A stretch of 22,735 nucleotides of DNA, taken from contig CAZLZZ010000042.1 of NCBI GenBank assembly GCA_964564165.1, forward strand, positions 1-22,735. The letters are read 5' to 3'. Every line of letters begins with the position of its first letter. Positions within the stretch are counted from its first letter, which is position 1. Under the pieces are notes generated by a model that saw only the letters and a program-made list of their open reading frames with translations, ran no database searches and was not told where the DNA came from. Shown here one piece after another: positions 1-6,514 of the stretch. The stretch is from NORP309 sp964564165 (GTDB taxonomy: Bacteria; Pseudomonadota; Gammaproteobacteria; Xanthomonadales; Marinicellaceae). The position numbers and the translations under genes are program-made.

Positions 1-49
1 ACTACCTTCTTCACCAGTTTTAGTACCACTACCTTCTTCACCAGTTTTA
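1..49. repeat. 27-bp tandem repeat, about 1.8 copies
   Basis: Bases 1-22 and 28-49 are identical, giving a period of 27 bp. This is nine codons, so repeat number can change without shifting the frame. Read on the minus strand it encodes the KTGEEGSGT repeat of the secreted protein. The array may continue beyond the window edge. Confidence 0.8.
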
Positions 50-158
50 AAGCACATTTGAACGAATATTCCTGCACCATCTTTTTCAACTTGTAGTGAA
101 TACGATAATGCATTTGTTGCAAAAAGGGTGGCTATTAGTAATAAGTTTTTTTTTTCAT
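1..158 (-). pseudogene. Start of a secreted repeat protein, out of frame at an A10 tract
   Basis: On the minus strand an ATG (158-156) is followed by ten A residues (155-146). As written, the frame stops after seven codons. With 11 or 8 A residues the same ATG opens a frame to the window edge, beginning MKKKNLLLIATLFATNALS, a convincing signal peptide, followed by SLQVEKDGAGIFVQMCF and a 9-residue repeat (KTGEEGSGT) in about two copies. The ATG lies 2 bases after the stop of the DUF6502-like gene, so the two are probably co-transcribed. The protein would be exported; no function is recognisable. The break may be phase variation by slippage, a homopolymer sequencing error, or true decay. Only the N-terminus is in the window. 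Confidence 0.6.
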
Positions 159-160
159 GA

Positions 161-943
161 TTATTTCTCTATTTTATATTCTAAAAACGAATATCCGTAT
201 TCTGGGTAAGTCCCTGTATTCACATCCTCTTCATAATCAGCCATTAACTCATTGATTTCATTTCTAAAACTTTGAGTTTTTTGCTTTATATCTTTATGAA
301 GGCTAATAAATTTGGTTGGATTAATTTGAGTGGAGAATACAGTTCTTTGTACATAAGTATCTTCATTATCTTTAATTTCCGAATTAAAAATTACTGTATT
401 TACAATGCGATTTATTTGATTTGCAGTGACTTCAGAATAATTAACATCGTCTTTCATGGTCTTTGGCATCAGGTTTATTAGTTCAACTTTTTCGCCTAGG
501 TCTCTTAAGTTTCCATTATTTATCATCTCTTCAAGAATGGCATTGTATGTTAGTGTGCCAGAGGCTCTTTGTTCACAAATGCTTTGAAATGTCCGAAAAG
601 GGCCTGTTTTTGGTATTTTTTTGGATCTATAAATTTTATGTGCAACCCAATTAATATCTTCGAGTATCATGGCCATTTTGCTGGGCTTTGATCGCGGCAT
701 TTCTCCACGAAGGTGTTTGTTGATATATCTCCTATCTATTCCTGTCCTAATAGCTATGGCAACATTGCTGGCTTCGGGGTCTTGTAATTTGGCTTGGAGT
801 ACAAGGTTTTCATCTAATGAATTGATAAACTCATTTCTGGGCAAGCGAAATTTAAGGATAATTTTTGCTATGGCTTTTGATAACAACGACAGTGCTTTCT
901 TCTTTAACTCTAAGCTTTCTTGTATTTTTGGGTTGGTATTCAT
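161..943 (-). CDS. DUF6502-like HTH protein
   Basis: 260 residues from the ATG at 943. The N-terminal part (about residues 10-70) has the pattern I associate with DUF6502 proteins: a helix rich in L/I (ALSLLSKAIAKIILKF), an RNEFINSL segment, and a helix-turn-helix-like stretch NVAIAIRTGIDRRYINKHL. The C-terminal segment (YVQRTVFSTQINPTKF and following) also resembles that family. Function is unknown; a DNA-binding regulatory role is inferred from the HTH only. The start at 943 is preferred over an in-frame TTG at 964 because two partial copies upstream (1363, 1748) keep the same ATG and the following codons (MNINPK), and GGAA sits 8 bases before it. The gene ends 2 bases before the secreted-protein ATG. 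Assignment is from memory of the family, not a search. Confidence 0.65.
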   Translation of the reverse strand: MNTNPKIQESLELKKKALSLLSKAIAKIILKFRLPRNEFINSLDENLVLQAKLQDPEASNVAIAIRTGIDRRYINKHLRGEMPRSKPSKMAMILEDINWVAHKIYRSKKIPKTGPFRTFQSICEQRASGTLTYNAILEEMINNGNLRDLGEKVELINLMPKTMKDDVNYSEVTANQINRIVNTVIFNSEIKDNEDTYVQRTVFSTQINPTKFISLHKDIKQKTQSFRNEINELMADYEEDVNTGTYPEYGYSFLEYKIEK

Positions 944-1006
944 AATTAATTTCCATTTGTGCAAACTTCCACACAGTTGTTTTGCCAGTGTCTCCTATAA
1001 TGGAGG

Positions 1007-1135
1007 CTCGTGGGTAAATGCTACGACGCGAGTCTGGTCAAAGCTCCGACAGTAGCAATTTTAGTGGGATTGCACAACTCCACGGTTGTGCGCGAACTAG
1101 CAGAGAGAACAGGCTCTGCTAGTTCATTATATTTT
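1007..1135 (+). ncRNA. Candidate small RNA, copy A
   Basis: A plus-strand TATAAT at 996-1001 would place transcription start near 1008, exactly where the core conserved in all three copies begins. The core folds locally: CTCGTG (1007-) can pair with CGCGAG, TGCTAC with GTAGCA (only this copy has all 6 pairs), GCACAAC with GTTGTGC, and finally GAACTAGCAGAG (1094-1105) with CTCTGCTAGTTC (1114-1125), loop of 8. The last hairpin is followed by ATTATATTTT, as in an intrinsic terminator. A minus-strand reading (as a leader of the DUF6502 gene) also has a TATAAT, but its start point would fall inside the stem and cut it. No clear -35 box. Not matched to any RNA family I know. Confidence 0.5.
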
Positions 1136-1319
1136 CCCAGCTAAATGCACCATTAATATAAGAAGACACGCCATCAATTTTCTGTGAAAATCACAATACA
1201 ATTTGTGATGCAATTCACATATTCTCATTAAAATCAACATTGTAATCAATACTGCTAAATTTTTAGTATGATGAATTAAAGCCACTATAGCATGTTCCCC
1301 TCTTAAAACGCTACAACTT

Positions 1320-1363
1320 ACTTCTAATTTTAAGCATCCTTGTGTTTTTGGATTGATATTCAT
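1320..1363 (-). pseudogene. 5' remnant of a DUF6502-like gene, unit B
   Basis: The minus-strand ATG at 1363 begins MNINPKTQGCLKLE, matching MNTNPKIQESLELK of the intact gene for about 13 codons; similarity then stops. The frame stays open for 78 codons (to 1127), running through RNA copy A with no family resemblance, so it is not taken as a gene. Confidence 0.6.
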
Positions 1364-1442
1364 AATTATTGCTATTCTTAATTATTTTCCCATTGTGCAG
1401 ATTGGAGCAAGATTGCTTAATAAACACCTCCTATAATGTAAG

Positions 1443-1570
1443 CTCGTGGGTAAATGCTACGACGCGAGTTTGGTCAAAGCTCCGACAGTAGCTATTTTAG
1501 TGGGATTGCACAACTCCACGGTTGTGCCGAACTAGCAGAGAGAACAGGCTCTGCTAGTTCATTATATTTT
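1443..1570 (+). ncRNA. Candidate small RNA, copy B
   Basis: Same architecture as copy A: TATAAT at 1432-1437, core from 1443, terminal 12-bp hairpin 1529-1540/1549-1560, then ATTATATTTT. Compared with A it has lost two bases between the last two hairpins (GCCGAAC instead of GCGCGAAC) and has T instead of A after GTAGC, shortening that stem by one pair. The two-base loss is harmless to both flanking stems but would shift any reading frame, which argues for RNA rather than protein. Confidence 0.5.
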
Positions 1571-1700
1571 CACAAAATACTATTTTGTCACTATTTTATC
1601 AAAAACACACTTCAGCAAAAAAATCAAATACTGCCAAAATCTTGGTATGACGAATTAATTCGGTACTATAGTTATGTTCCCCTCATAAAAACCCCGCACT

Positions 1701-1748
1701 TTACTCCTTTAATTTTAAGCTTCCTTGTATTTTTGGATTGATATTCAT
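1701..1748 (-). pseudogene. 5' remnant of a DUF6502-like gene, unit C
   Basis: The minus-strand ATG at 1748 encodes MNINPKIQGSLKLKE and then a TAA (1703-1701). It matches the first codons of the intact gene at 943 and the remnant at 1363, and nothing of the remaining ~245 residues is present. A 15-residue peptide could in principle be made. Confidence 0.6.
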
Positions 1749-1827
1749 AATTATTGCTATTCTTAATTATTTTCCCATTGTGCAAACTTCCACACAGTTG
1801 TTTAACCAGTACCTCCTATAATGGATT

Positions 1828-1955
1828 CTCGTGGGTAAATGCTACGACGCGAGTTTGGTCAAAGCTCCGACTGTAGCTATTTTAGTGGGATTGCACAACT
1901 CCACGGTTGTGCGCGAACTAGCAGAGAGAACAGGCTCTGCTAGTTCATTATATTC
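1828..1955 (+). ncRNA. Candidate small RNA, copy C
   Basis: TATAAT at 1817-1822, core from 1828, terminal hairpin 1915-1926/1935-1946, followed by ATTATATT. It differs from copy B by retaining GCGCGAAC and by T for A in CTCCGACTGTAGC. The three copies together give the only covariation-like information available here, and it is limited because the core is nearly identical. Confidence 0.5.
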
Positions 1956-2262
1956 CTCTTACTATATACATTTATACGAGTGTATATAAGAAACCCCTTC
2001 AATCTTCTGTTAATATCGCAGCACAATTCACACACCTTCAACAAAATCAATACGCACCGAAATTTTGCTAGGGTGATTTAGTTTTACACTTTGGCATATT
2101 TCCATCTTATTATTCTACAACTTTATTTTTTTTACTGTGTTCGTTGGTTCTTAAAGCTTAGTTAAAGCCACAACTGTTCAGCTTTCATTCATTGATATTT
2201 CGCTAAACTGCAGTCAACTTTTAATACTTTTAAAACTTTTAATTAACCCGAAAGGTGACAGC
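1956..2262. other. AT-rich gap without a recognised gene
   Basis: The first half, to about 2112, is the degenerate end of repeat unit C. The rest (to the ATG at 2263) must hold the promoter of the glycine-zipper gene, but no convincing -35/-10 pair was found. No ORF with a ribosome binding site was seen on either strand. Confidence 0.6.
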
Positions 2263-2796
2263 ATGATAACATTAAAAATATTTCTTAGGTGTTTTGCGTT
2301 AATGGCAATGTCAATATCAATATCAAACAAGGCTCTAGCTGGATATTATGATAAGAACTATACTTATGCGCAGGTGGTCGATGTTCATCCCATCTACGAA
2401 GAGTATAGAATTCCACAAAACCGCAGAATCTGTAACGACAACAATCGCGCTAGATCACATGGGTCACCACATGCAAGCAATGGCGGCGGCGCAATAATTG
2501 GCGGTATACTTGGTGGGATTATTGGCAACCGATTTGGTAAAGGCAGTGGCAGACGTGCAGCGACTGCAGCTGGTGTTATTGCTGGGGCGGCAATAGGATC
2601 CAAGTCCAGACCGCATGGATATAACAACAGATATAGAGCGTCTTGTTATACCCAAAGAGAATACAGAATTGAACAACGAATAACAGGTTATGATGTTAGC
2701 TATAAGTACAATGGACACGTTTATCAAACCAGATTAAATAACCACCCTGGTGACCGTGTCAGAATACAAGTAAATGTACAAGTGGCTGAACATTAA
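2263..2796 (+). CDS. Exported glycine-zipper envelope protein
   Basis: 177 residues. Residues 1-26 form a signal peptide ending in KALA before GYYD. Residues 74-112 are a glycine zipper of the Rick_17kDa_Anti / 2TM type, with GGG.IIGGILGGIIGN followed by a second GxxxG-rich helix, which in this family sits in or on the outer or inner membrane. The flanks are Tyr/Asn/Arg-rich, with two Cys (C58, C133). There is no lipobox cysteine at the cleavage site, so it is not an obvious lipoprotein, unlike SlyB or the 17-kDa antigen. The ribosome binding site AAAGGTGA precedes the ATG by 5 bases. The gene is monocistronic: a strong terminator follows 42 bases after the stop. Related proteins affect envelope integrity; the exact role is unknown. 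Confidence 0.8.
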   Translation: MITLKIFLRCFALMAMSISISNKALAGYYDKNYTYAQVVDVHPIYEEYRIPQNRRICNDNNRARSHGSPHASNGGGAIIGGILGGIIGNRFGKGSGRRAATAAGVIAGAAIGSKSRPHGYNNRYRASCYTQREYRIEQRITGYDVSYKYNGHVYQTRLNNHPGDRVRIQVNVQVAEH

Positions 2797-2838
2797 ATTT
2801 TCACCCTATTTTACTGGCTCTCTCGCCATTAATTTGGC

Positions 2839-2865
2839 AGCCCTCTGAAAAGAGGGCTTTTTTTT
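2839..2865 (+). terminator. Rho-independent terminator of the glycine-zipper gene
   Basis: Perfect 8-bp stem AGCCCTCT (2839-2846) / AGAGGGCT (2851-2858) with a GAAA loop, followed by a run of T to 2865. Confidence 0.92.
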
Positions 2866-2881
2866 GTAAATTCCATTGTTC

Positions 2882-2887
2882 TATAAA
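2882..2887 (+). promoter_or_regulatory. Possible -10 box for the murL-murD2 gene
   Basis: TATAAA lies 22 bases before the ATG at 2910, between the upstream terminator and the gene. A second candidate, TAAAAT (2898-2903) with TTGTTC 16 bases upstream, would give a nearly leaderless mRNA. Neither has a good -35, and no Shine-Dalgarno sequence is visible before 2910. Confidence 0.3.
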
Positions 2888-2909
2888 ATATACGGGTTAA
2901 AATAGCGAA

Positions 2910-5507
2910 ATGCAGAAAACATTTCACCAGACATTTACATTCCTTGATTGGCATTTAGATAAAACCAATCATACTTTGTCATTAAATTATCAAATTGAAA
3001 ATTTGGGTAAAGTAACTGAAGTTCTATCATTCCCGCCTTTTAATTCCAATAAGTCACTAGAAAAAGAGATTGATAAAGCCTGTGAATTGATTCATCTAAT
3101 GTGTGGAGTTAGCTATTACAAAGCAGGACTGGCAAAAGAAATAAGGTTTGACCATTATTGTCCTTCAAAGCAAATGAGCCAATTCGTTGAAAAAACATGG
3201 AAACATGGATTGGCTGAATTGGCTTTTGAGAATGGAGTTAGTTTTAAGGTCAGTTTTTTTAAAGGGGTCAGTACCCTTTTAAATAAAAACCTTCCTGCTG
3301 AAGAGCTTTTTTTAAAAAGGGTACTGACCCCTTTAAAAAAACAGGCACTTGTCCCTTTAGGCGGTGGCAAAGATTCGTTAGTCACCATTGAAGAATTAAA
3401 GCAACAAGGCAAAGACATCCATTTATTTATGGTTGGAAATTCGGCATTAATCAAACAAGTAGCAGCTTTTGTTGATTTGCCATTGATTCAGGTTAAACGC
3501 CAGATAGATTTGAAGCTAATAGAGTACAACAAAATAGGCGAAGGCTTTAATGGACATGTTCCCATTACTGCCATTATTTCTTCAATTGCAGTGTTGGCGG
3601 CTTTGCTTTTTGATTGTAACGAGGTGGTTTTTTCCAATGAAAAATCTGCTGATAGTGCCAACACAATCAATTCTGATGGCGATGAAGTGAACCACCAATA
3701 TTCAAAAAGCCATGAATTTGAAAAAGATTTTTCAGTAATATTGGCTAAGGAAATAACGCCAAATATTAATTATTATTCGCAACAGCGAAAATTTTCCGAG
3801 CTAGAAATACTTGAAAAATTCAGTCATTATCCTCAATTTTTCCCTGTTTTTTCAAGTTGTAATAGAAATTTTCACATAGATGGTTCCCACAATAAAACAA
3901 CAAAATGGTGTTGTGATTGCCCAAAATGTAGATTTGTATTTCTAGGGCTAGCACCTTTCGTTGAAAAATCACAGTTACTGGCAATTTTCGGGAATAACTT
4001 ATTAGATGACTTGTCACAGAAAAACGGTTTTGCTGAGTTGCTCGGTATTCAGGGCTTCAAACCTTTCGAGTGTGTTGGAGAGATACAAGAAAGTCAACAA
4101 GCTTTTTCGATGATTCAAAACAGGCAAGCATGGAAAGATGATAAGCTCATAAGACATTTCAAAGAAAGCCTTACTCAGTCCAACGTCAAAAAACAACAAG
4201 AATCTAAATCGACTCTGACCCCAATAAAAATGAGTCAAAAAAATATTGCGATTTGGGGTTTTGGGGTAGAAGGCAAGGCAACGGCTGAATATTTACAAAA
4301 TAAAGGAATTGATTTTAAGGTGTTGTGTAGTGAAAAAGAAAAGTATGATTCTTATTCATGTATAACCGCACAGGTCGATCAGTTACTTTTGGACAGTTTT
4401 GATTTGGTCATTAAGTCACCAGGAATAAGTCCCTATACAAGTTTATATAAAAACTCCAGATGTGAGTTTACTTCATCTACTGCAATTTGGTTTGCCAATG
4501 AAAAAAAATCAAAAGTGATAGCGGTAACGGGAACCAAGGGCAAGAGCACCACAGCAAGTCTTTTGGCGCACGTACTTTCACTATCAGAACAAGGTTTAAA
4601 GGTGGATTTGGTGGGCAATATTGGTCAGCCATTAATTGTTTCAAGTACTCAGTATGACTACATTGTCTTAGAATCTTCGAGCTTTCAGATTTATGATGGC
4701 AATATCAAAGCCGATATTGTCGTGATTACCAACTTATTTCCTGAGCACATCGACTGGCACCAAGGTGAGGATAATTACTTTTTCGATAAATTAAAGATTC
4801 TAGATTCTGCCAGTGTGAAAATTTTGAATGCCACCAATACCAAGCTGAATGAGCTAGTTAATGACCAAGAGGCCATTTATTTTAATGATTCCAATAATTA
4901 TCATGTAAAAAATGAGGTACTTTATTATCAGTCAAAGTGGTTGTTGTCTTTGCAAGACATACAATTAATGGGCGCACACAATTTGGAAAATATAGCAGCA
5001 GTTTTAATGGTTTGTGACCAATGCAATCTAGACAGAGAAAAATCCTTGGCATCAATCAAATCATTTGAGCCGTTGCCACATAGATTGCAATCTTTGGGGA
5101 AAATAGGCAAACATTTTGCCATCAACGATAGCATTGCGACTACTCCGATGGCAACCATCGCGGCTTTAAAAACCATTGATCTATCTAATACCACATTGCT
5201 TATCGGTGGTTATGATCGAGGTCATGACTGGAGTGAGTTTGTAGAGAATTTAATATTGAACAGCCCAAAACTTATCATCGTTGCTGGGGGAAATGCCGAC
5301 TCGTTAATGTTATTGTTGAAAGAAAAAAATGCAACAGGCAATTATATGCTGCAGAAAAATCTTAAAGATTCAATCAATTATGCCGTGAAAAATACACAAG
5401 AAAATGGTTTAATACTGTTATCACCGGGTGCCCCCAGTTTTGATCAGTTCGAGAGTTACGTTAAACGGGGCGATTTTTTTGCAGAGGAATTAATGAAATA
5501 TGTTTAA
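2910..5507 (+). CDS. murL-murD2: MurL-MurD2 fusion: peptidoglycan glutamate epimerase plus L-Glu ligase
   Basis: 865 residues joining two enzymes that are separate in Xanthomonas. Residues 1-440 resemble MurL, the ATP-dependent epimerase that converts the terminal L-Glu of UDP-MurNAc-L-Ala-L-Glu to D-Glu: PP-loop-like GGGKDS at 151-156, SNEKSADSANT near 248, and a Cys cluster WCCDCPKC at 333-340. Residues 441-865 (from MSQKNIAIWGFGVEG) are a Mur ligase, presumably MurD2, which adds L-Glu: Walker A GTKGKST at 541-547, ESSSFQ, LFPEHIDWH, and the C-terminal APSFDQFESYVKRGDFF. The reactions are successive, so the fusion would couple them and replace MurI plus MurD. Residues 115-144 are encoded by a palindromic insertion. 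The gene overlaps the next one by 8 bases. That the host lacks murI is inferred, not shown. Confidence 0.88.
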   Translation: MQKTFHQTFTFLDWHLDKTNHTLSLNYQIENLGKVTEVLSFPPFNSNKSLEKEIDKACELIHLMCGVSYYKAGLAKEIRFDHYCPSKQMSQFVEKTWKHGLAELAFENGVSFKVSFFKGVSTLLNKNLPAEELFLKRVLTPLKKQALVPLGGGKDSLVTIEELKQQGKDIHLFMVGNSALIKQVAAFVDLPLIQVKRQIDLKLIEYNKIGEGFNGHVPITAIISSIAVLAALLFDCNEVVFSNEKSADSANTINSDGDEVNHQYSKSHEFEKDFSVILAKEITPNINYYSQQRKFSELEILEKFSHYPQFFPVFSSCNRNFHIDGSHNKTTKWCCDCPKCRFVFLGLAPFVEKSQLLAIFGNNLLDDLSQKNGFAELLGIQGFKPFECVGEIQESQQAFSMIQNRQAWKDDKLIRHFKESLTQSNVKKQQESKSTLTPIKMSQKNIAIWGFGVEGKATAEYLQNKGIDFKVLCSEKEKYDSYSCITAQVDQLLLDSFDLVIKSPGISPYTSLYKNSRCEFTSSTAIWFANEKKSKVIAVTGTKGKSTTASLLAHVLSLSEQGLKVDLVGNIGQPLIVSSTQYDYIVLESSSFQIYDGNIKADIVVITNLFPEHIDWHQGEDNYFFDKLKILDSASVKILNATNTKLNELVNDQEAIYFNDSNNYHVKNEVLYYQSKWLLSLQDIQLMGAHNLENIAAVLMVCDQCNLDREKSLASIKSFEPLPHRLQSLGKIGKHFAINDSIATTPMATIAALKTIDLSNTTLLIGGYDRGHDWSEFVENLILNSPKLIIVAGGNADSLMLLLKEKNATGNYMLQKNLKDSINYAVKNTQENGLILLSPGAPSFDQFESYVKRGDFFAEELMKYV
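3254..3341. repeat. 88-bp palindromic element inserted in frame in murL
   Basis: Perfect 27-bp inverted repeat: 3254-3280 and 3315-3341, with a 34-base loop. The arm core is GGGGTCAGTACCC. The element is read through in frame and encodes about 30 residues (115-144, including KGVSTLL and RVLTPLKK), ending seven residues before the PP-loop. This resembles REP/MITE-like or Rickettsia-palindromic-element-like insertions in coding sequence. No transposase is nearby. Confidence 0.85.
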
Positions 5508-6243
5508 AGCCATTATATTTTTAGTAATATTAGTATTTGTTACAGCACAAAGTCTTGCACAAGAAGACTCCATCACCATTCCACAAACTTTGTTGGATCA
5601 AGTTGACAAAGGTCACGCAGAGTCTGCCTACTTTATTGCCACACAATACAACAACAAAAGCGTTGATAATGAAAAGTTTTATGAGCAAGCCAAAGTGTGG
5701 ATGCAAAAAGCAGCAGGGATGGGCTACCCACAGGCTATGTACGAATTGGCACAGATGTTCGACTATGAAGAGTTGGAAAACAAAGCACTAGAATGGTACA
5801 TGAAGGCTTCCGAATTTGGCCATTCTGATGCCATTTATAGTATTGCTTCTATTTATATCAGAGGCAATGATGCTGAGTCTAGTGATTGCCTAAAGGCTTA
5901 TCAATGGTATGAAAAAGCCGAAGCCAAGGAAAATATTGTGGCTTACAATGACCATGCTTGGTCACTGGCAACCTCGCCTGATAAGAAATGTAGAAACCCA
6001 GAAAAAGCCTTAAAAGTATTTTCAGTAGTTAATAGCTATTACAAAAACAACTTAGAAACCATGCCGTTGGCCTATTTGGACACCCAAGCTGCGGTACATG
6101 CAGCGATTTCAGATTTTAATCGCGCCATTGAATTACAACAACAAGTTGTTGATAGTCTTGATAAGTACAGTAAAAACCGAAAGGCCTTTGTTGATAGACT
6201 AGAAAGTTACAAAAACCGCCAGATTTGGTTTCAAGGAAATTAA
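5500..6243 (+). CDS. Exported Sel1-repeat (TPR-like) protein
   Basis: 247 residues. A signal peptide (MFKAIIFLVILVFVTAQSLA) is predicted to be cut before QEDS. Residues about 55-150 contain Sel1-like repeats: AKVWMQKAAGMGYPQAMYEL, then ALEWYMKASEFGHSDAIYSI and AYQWYEKAEAKENIVAYNDH. The C-terminal part reads as further TPR-like helices. Such proteins are periplasmic scaffolds or adaptors; no partner can be named. The ATG overlaps the last 8 bases of murL-murD2 (stop at 5505-5507) and is preceded by AGAGGAA, so it is probably translated from the same mRNA, which hints at a cell-wall-related job. Confidence 0.78.
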   Translation: MFKAIIFLVILVFVTAQSLAQEDSITIPQTLLDQVDKGHAESAYFIATQYNNKSVDNEKFYEQAKVWMQKAAGMGYPQAMYELAQMFDYEELENKALEWYMKASEFGHSDAIYSIASIYIRGNDAESSDCLKAYQWYEKAEAKENIVAYNDHAWSLATSPDKKCRNPEKALKVFSVVNSYYKNNLETMPLAYLDTQAAVHAAISDFNRAIELQQQVVDSLDKYSKNRKAFVDRLESYKNRQIWFQGN

Positions 6244-6293
6244 TTTTAGATTTATTGTTGTACCAGTTTGTTAGTGTTCGGCTAAGGTTGTAT

Positions 6294-6309
6294 GGTGGGT
6301 AAACCCACC
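6294..6309. repeat. Short palindromic repeat GGTGGGT-aa-ACCCACC
   Basis: A 7-bp perfect stem followed by TTACG. Related versions occur at 9514-9533 (followed by TTGCG) and 18201-18215 (followed by CTTAC). Located between convergent genes, it could act as a bidirectional transcription barrier, but there is no T run. Confidence 0.7.
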
Positions 6310-6379
6310 TTACGTTTGTTCTGGTTCAAGTTTTCTCCATCCAGGATTTATTAATTGTAGTGCTAGTACGATGCCTCAG

Positions 6380-6473
6380 CGTCATTGCGAGGAGCGAAGC
6401 GACGTGGCAATCCCCCATAGTCAGACGATAACCCTAACAGATTGCCACGTCGTTTATACTCCTCGCAATGACG
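6380..6473. repeat. Inverted-repeat element with GTCATTGCGAGGAG arms
   Basis: The left arm CGTCATTGCGAGGAG (6380-6394) and GACGTGGCAATC (6401-6412) are exactly complementary to CTCCTCGCAATGACG (6459-6473) and GATTGCCACGTC (6440-6451). The short segments between them do not pair. This is a widespread interspersed repeat type of many bacteria, known from experience. One half-copy is at 16927-16958. Confidence 0.85.
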
Positions 6474-6514
6474 AGTCTCTTTGGTATACTTATGAAATAT
6501 CTATAGTCGTTGAG

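Larger units (their letters stand above)
911..2112. repeat. Three tandem ~390-430 bp units
   Basis: Unit A is about 911-1312, unit B about 1331-1690 and unit C about 1710-2112. In plus order each holds the reverse complement of the first codons of a DUF6502-like gene, a divergent AT-rich spacer, a TATAAT, a ~119-bp near-identical core ending in a 12-bp hairpin, and a loosely conserved segment ending near CATGTTCCCCTCTTA or a variant. The cores differ at only a few positions while the flanks have diverged strongly, so the core appears to be under selection or homogenised. Confidence 0.85.

Noticed and set aside
962..964. TTG start for the DUF6502-like gene
   Set aside because: The ATG at 943 is conserved in the two partial copies and has GGAA at a suitable distance.
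1094..1125. Resemblance of the 12-bp hairpin to an integron attC or recombination site
   Set aside because: The GTTRRRY/RYYYAAC core pair is not present and there is no integrase nearby.
1127..1363. A 78-codon minus-strand frame starting MNINPKTQ
   Set aside because: Only the first ~13 codons match the DUF6502-like gene; the rest crosses RNA copy A with no protein-like features.
1454..1741. A 95-codon plus-strand frame through RNA copy B (MLRREFGQSS...), with shorter versions in copies A and C
   Set aside because: The frame ends at 34 codons in A and C and is extended in B only by the two-base loss. There is no strong Shine-Dalgarno and no recognisable family, so the conservation is better explained by an RNA.
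3155..3454. A 99-codon minus-strand frame opposite murL
   Set aside because: It is a shadow of the palindromic insertion and the murL coding strand, with no start signal.
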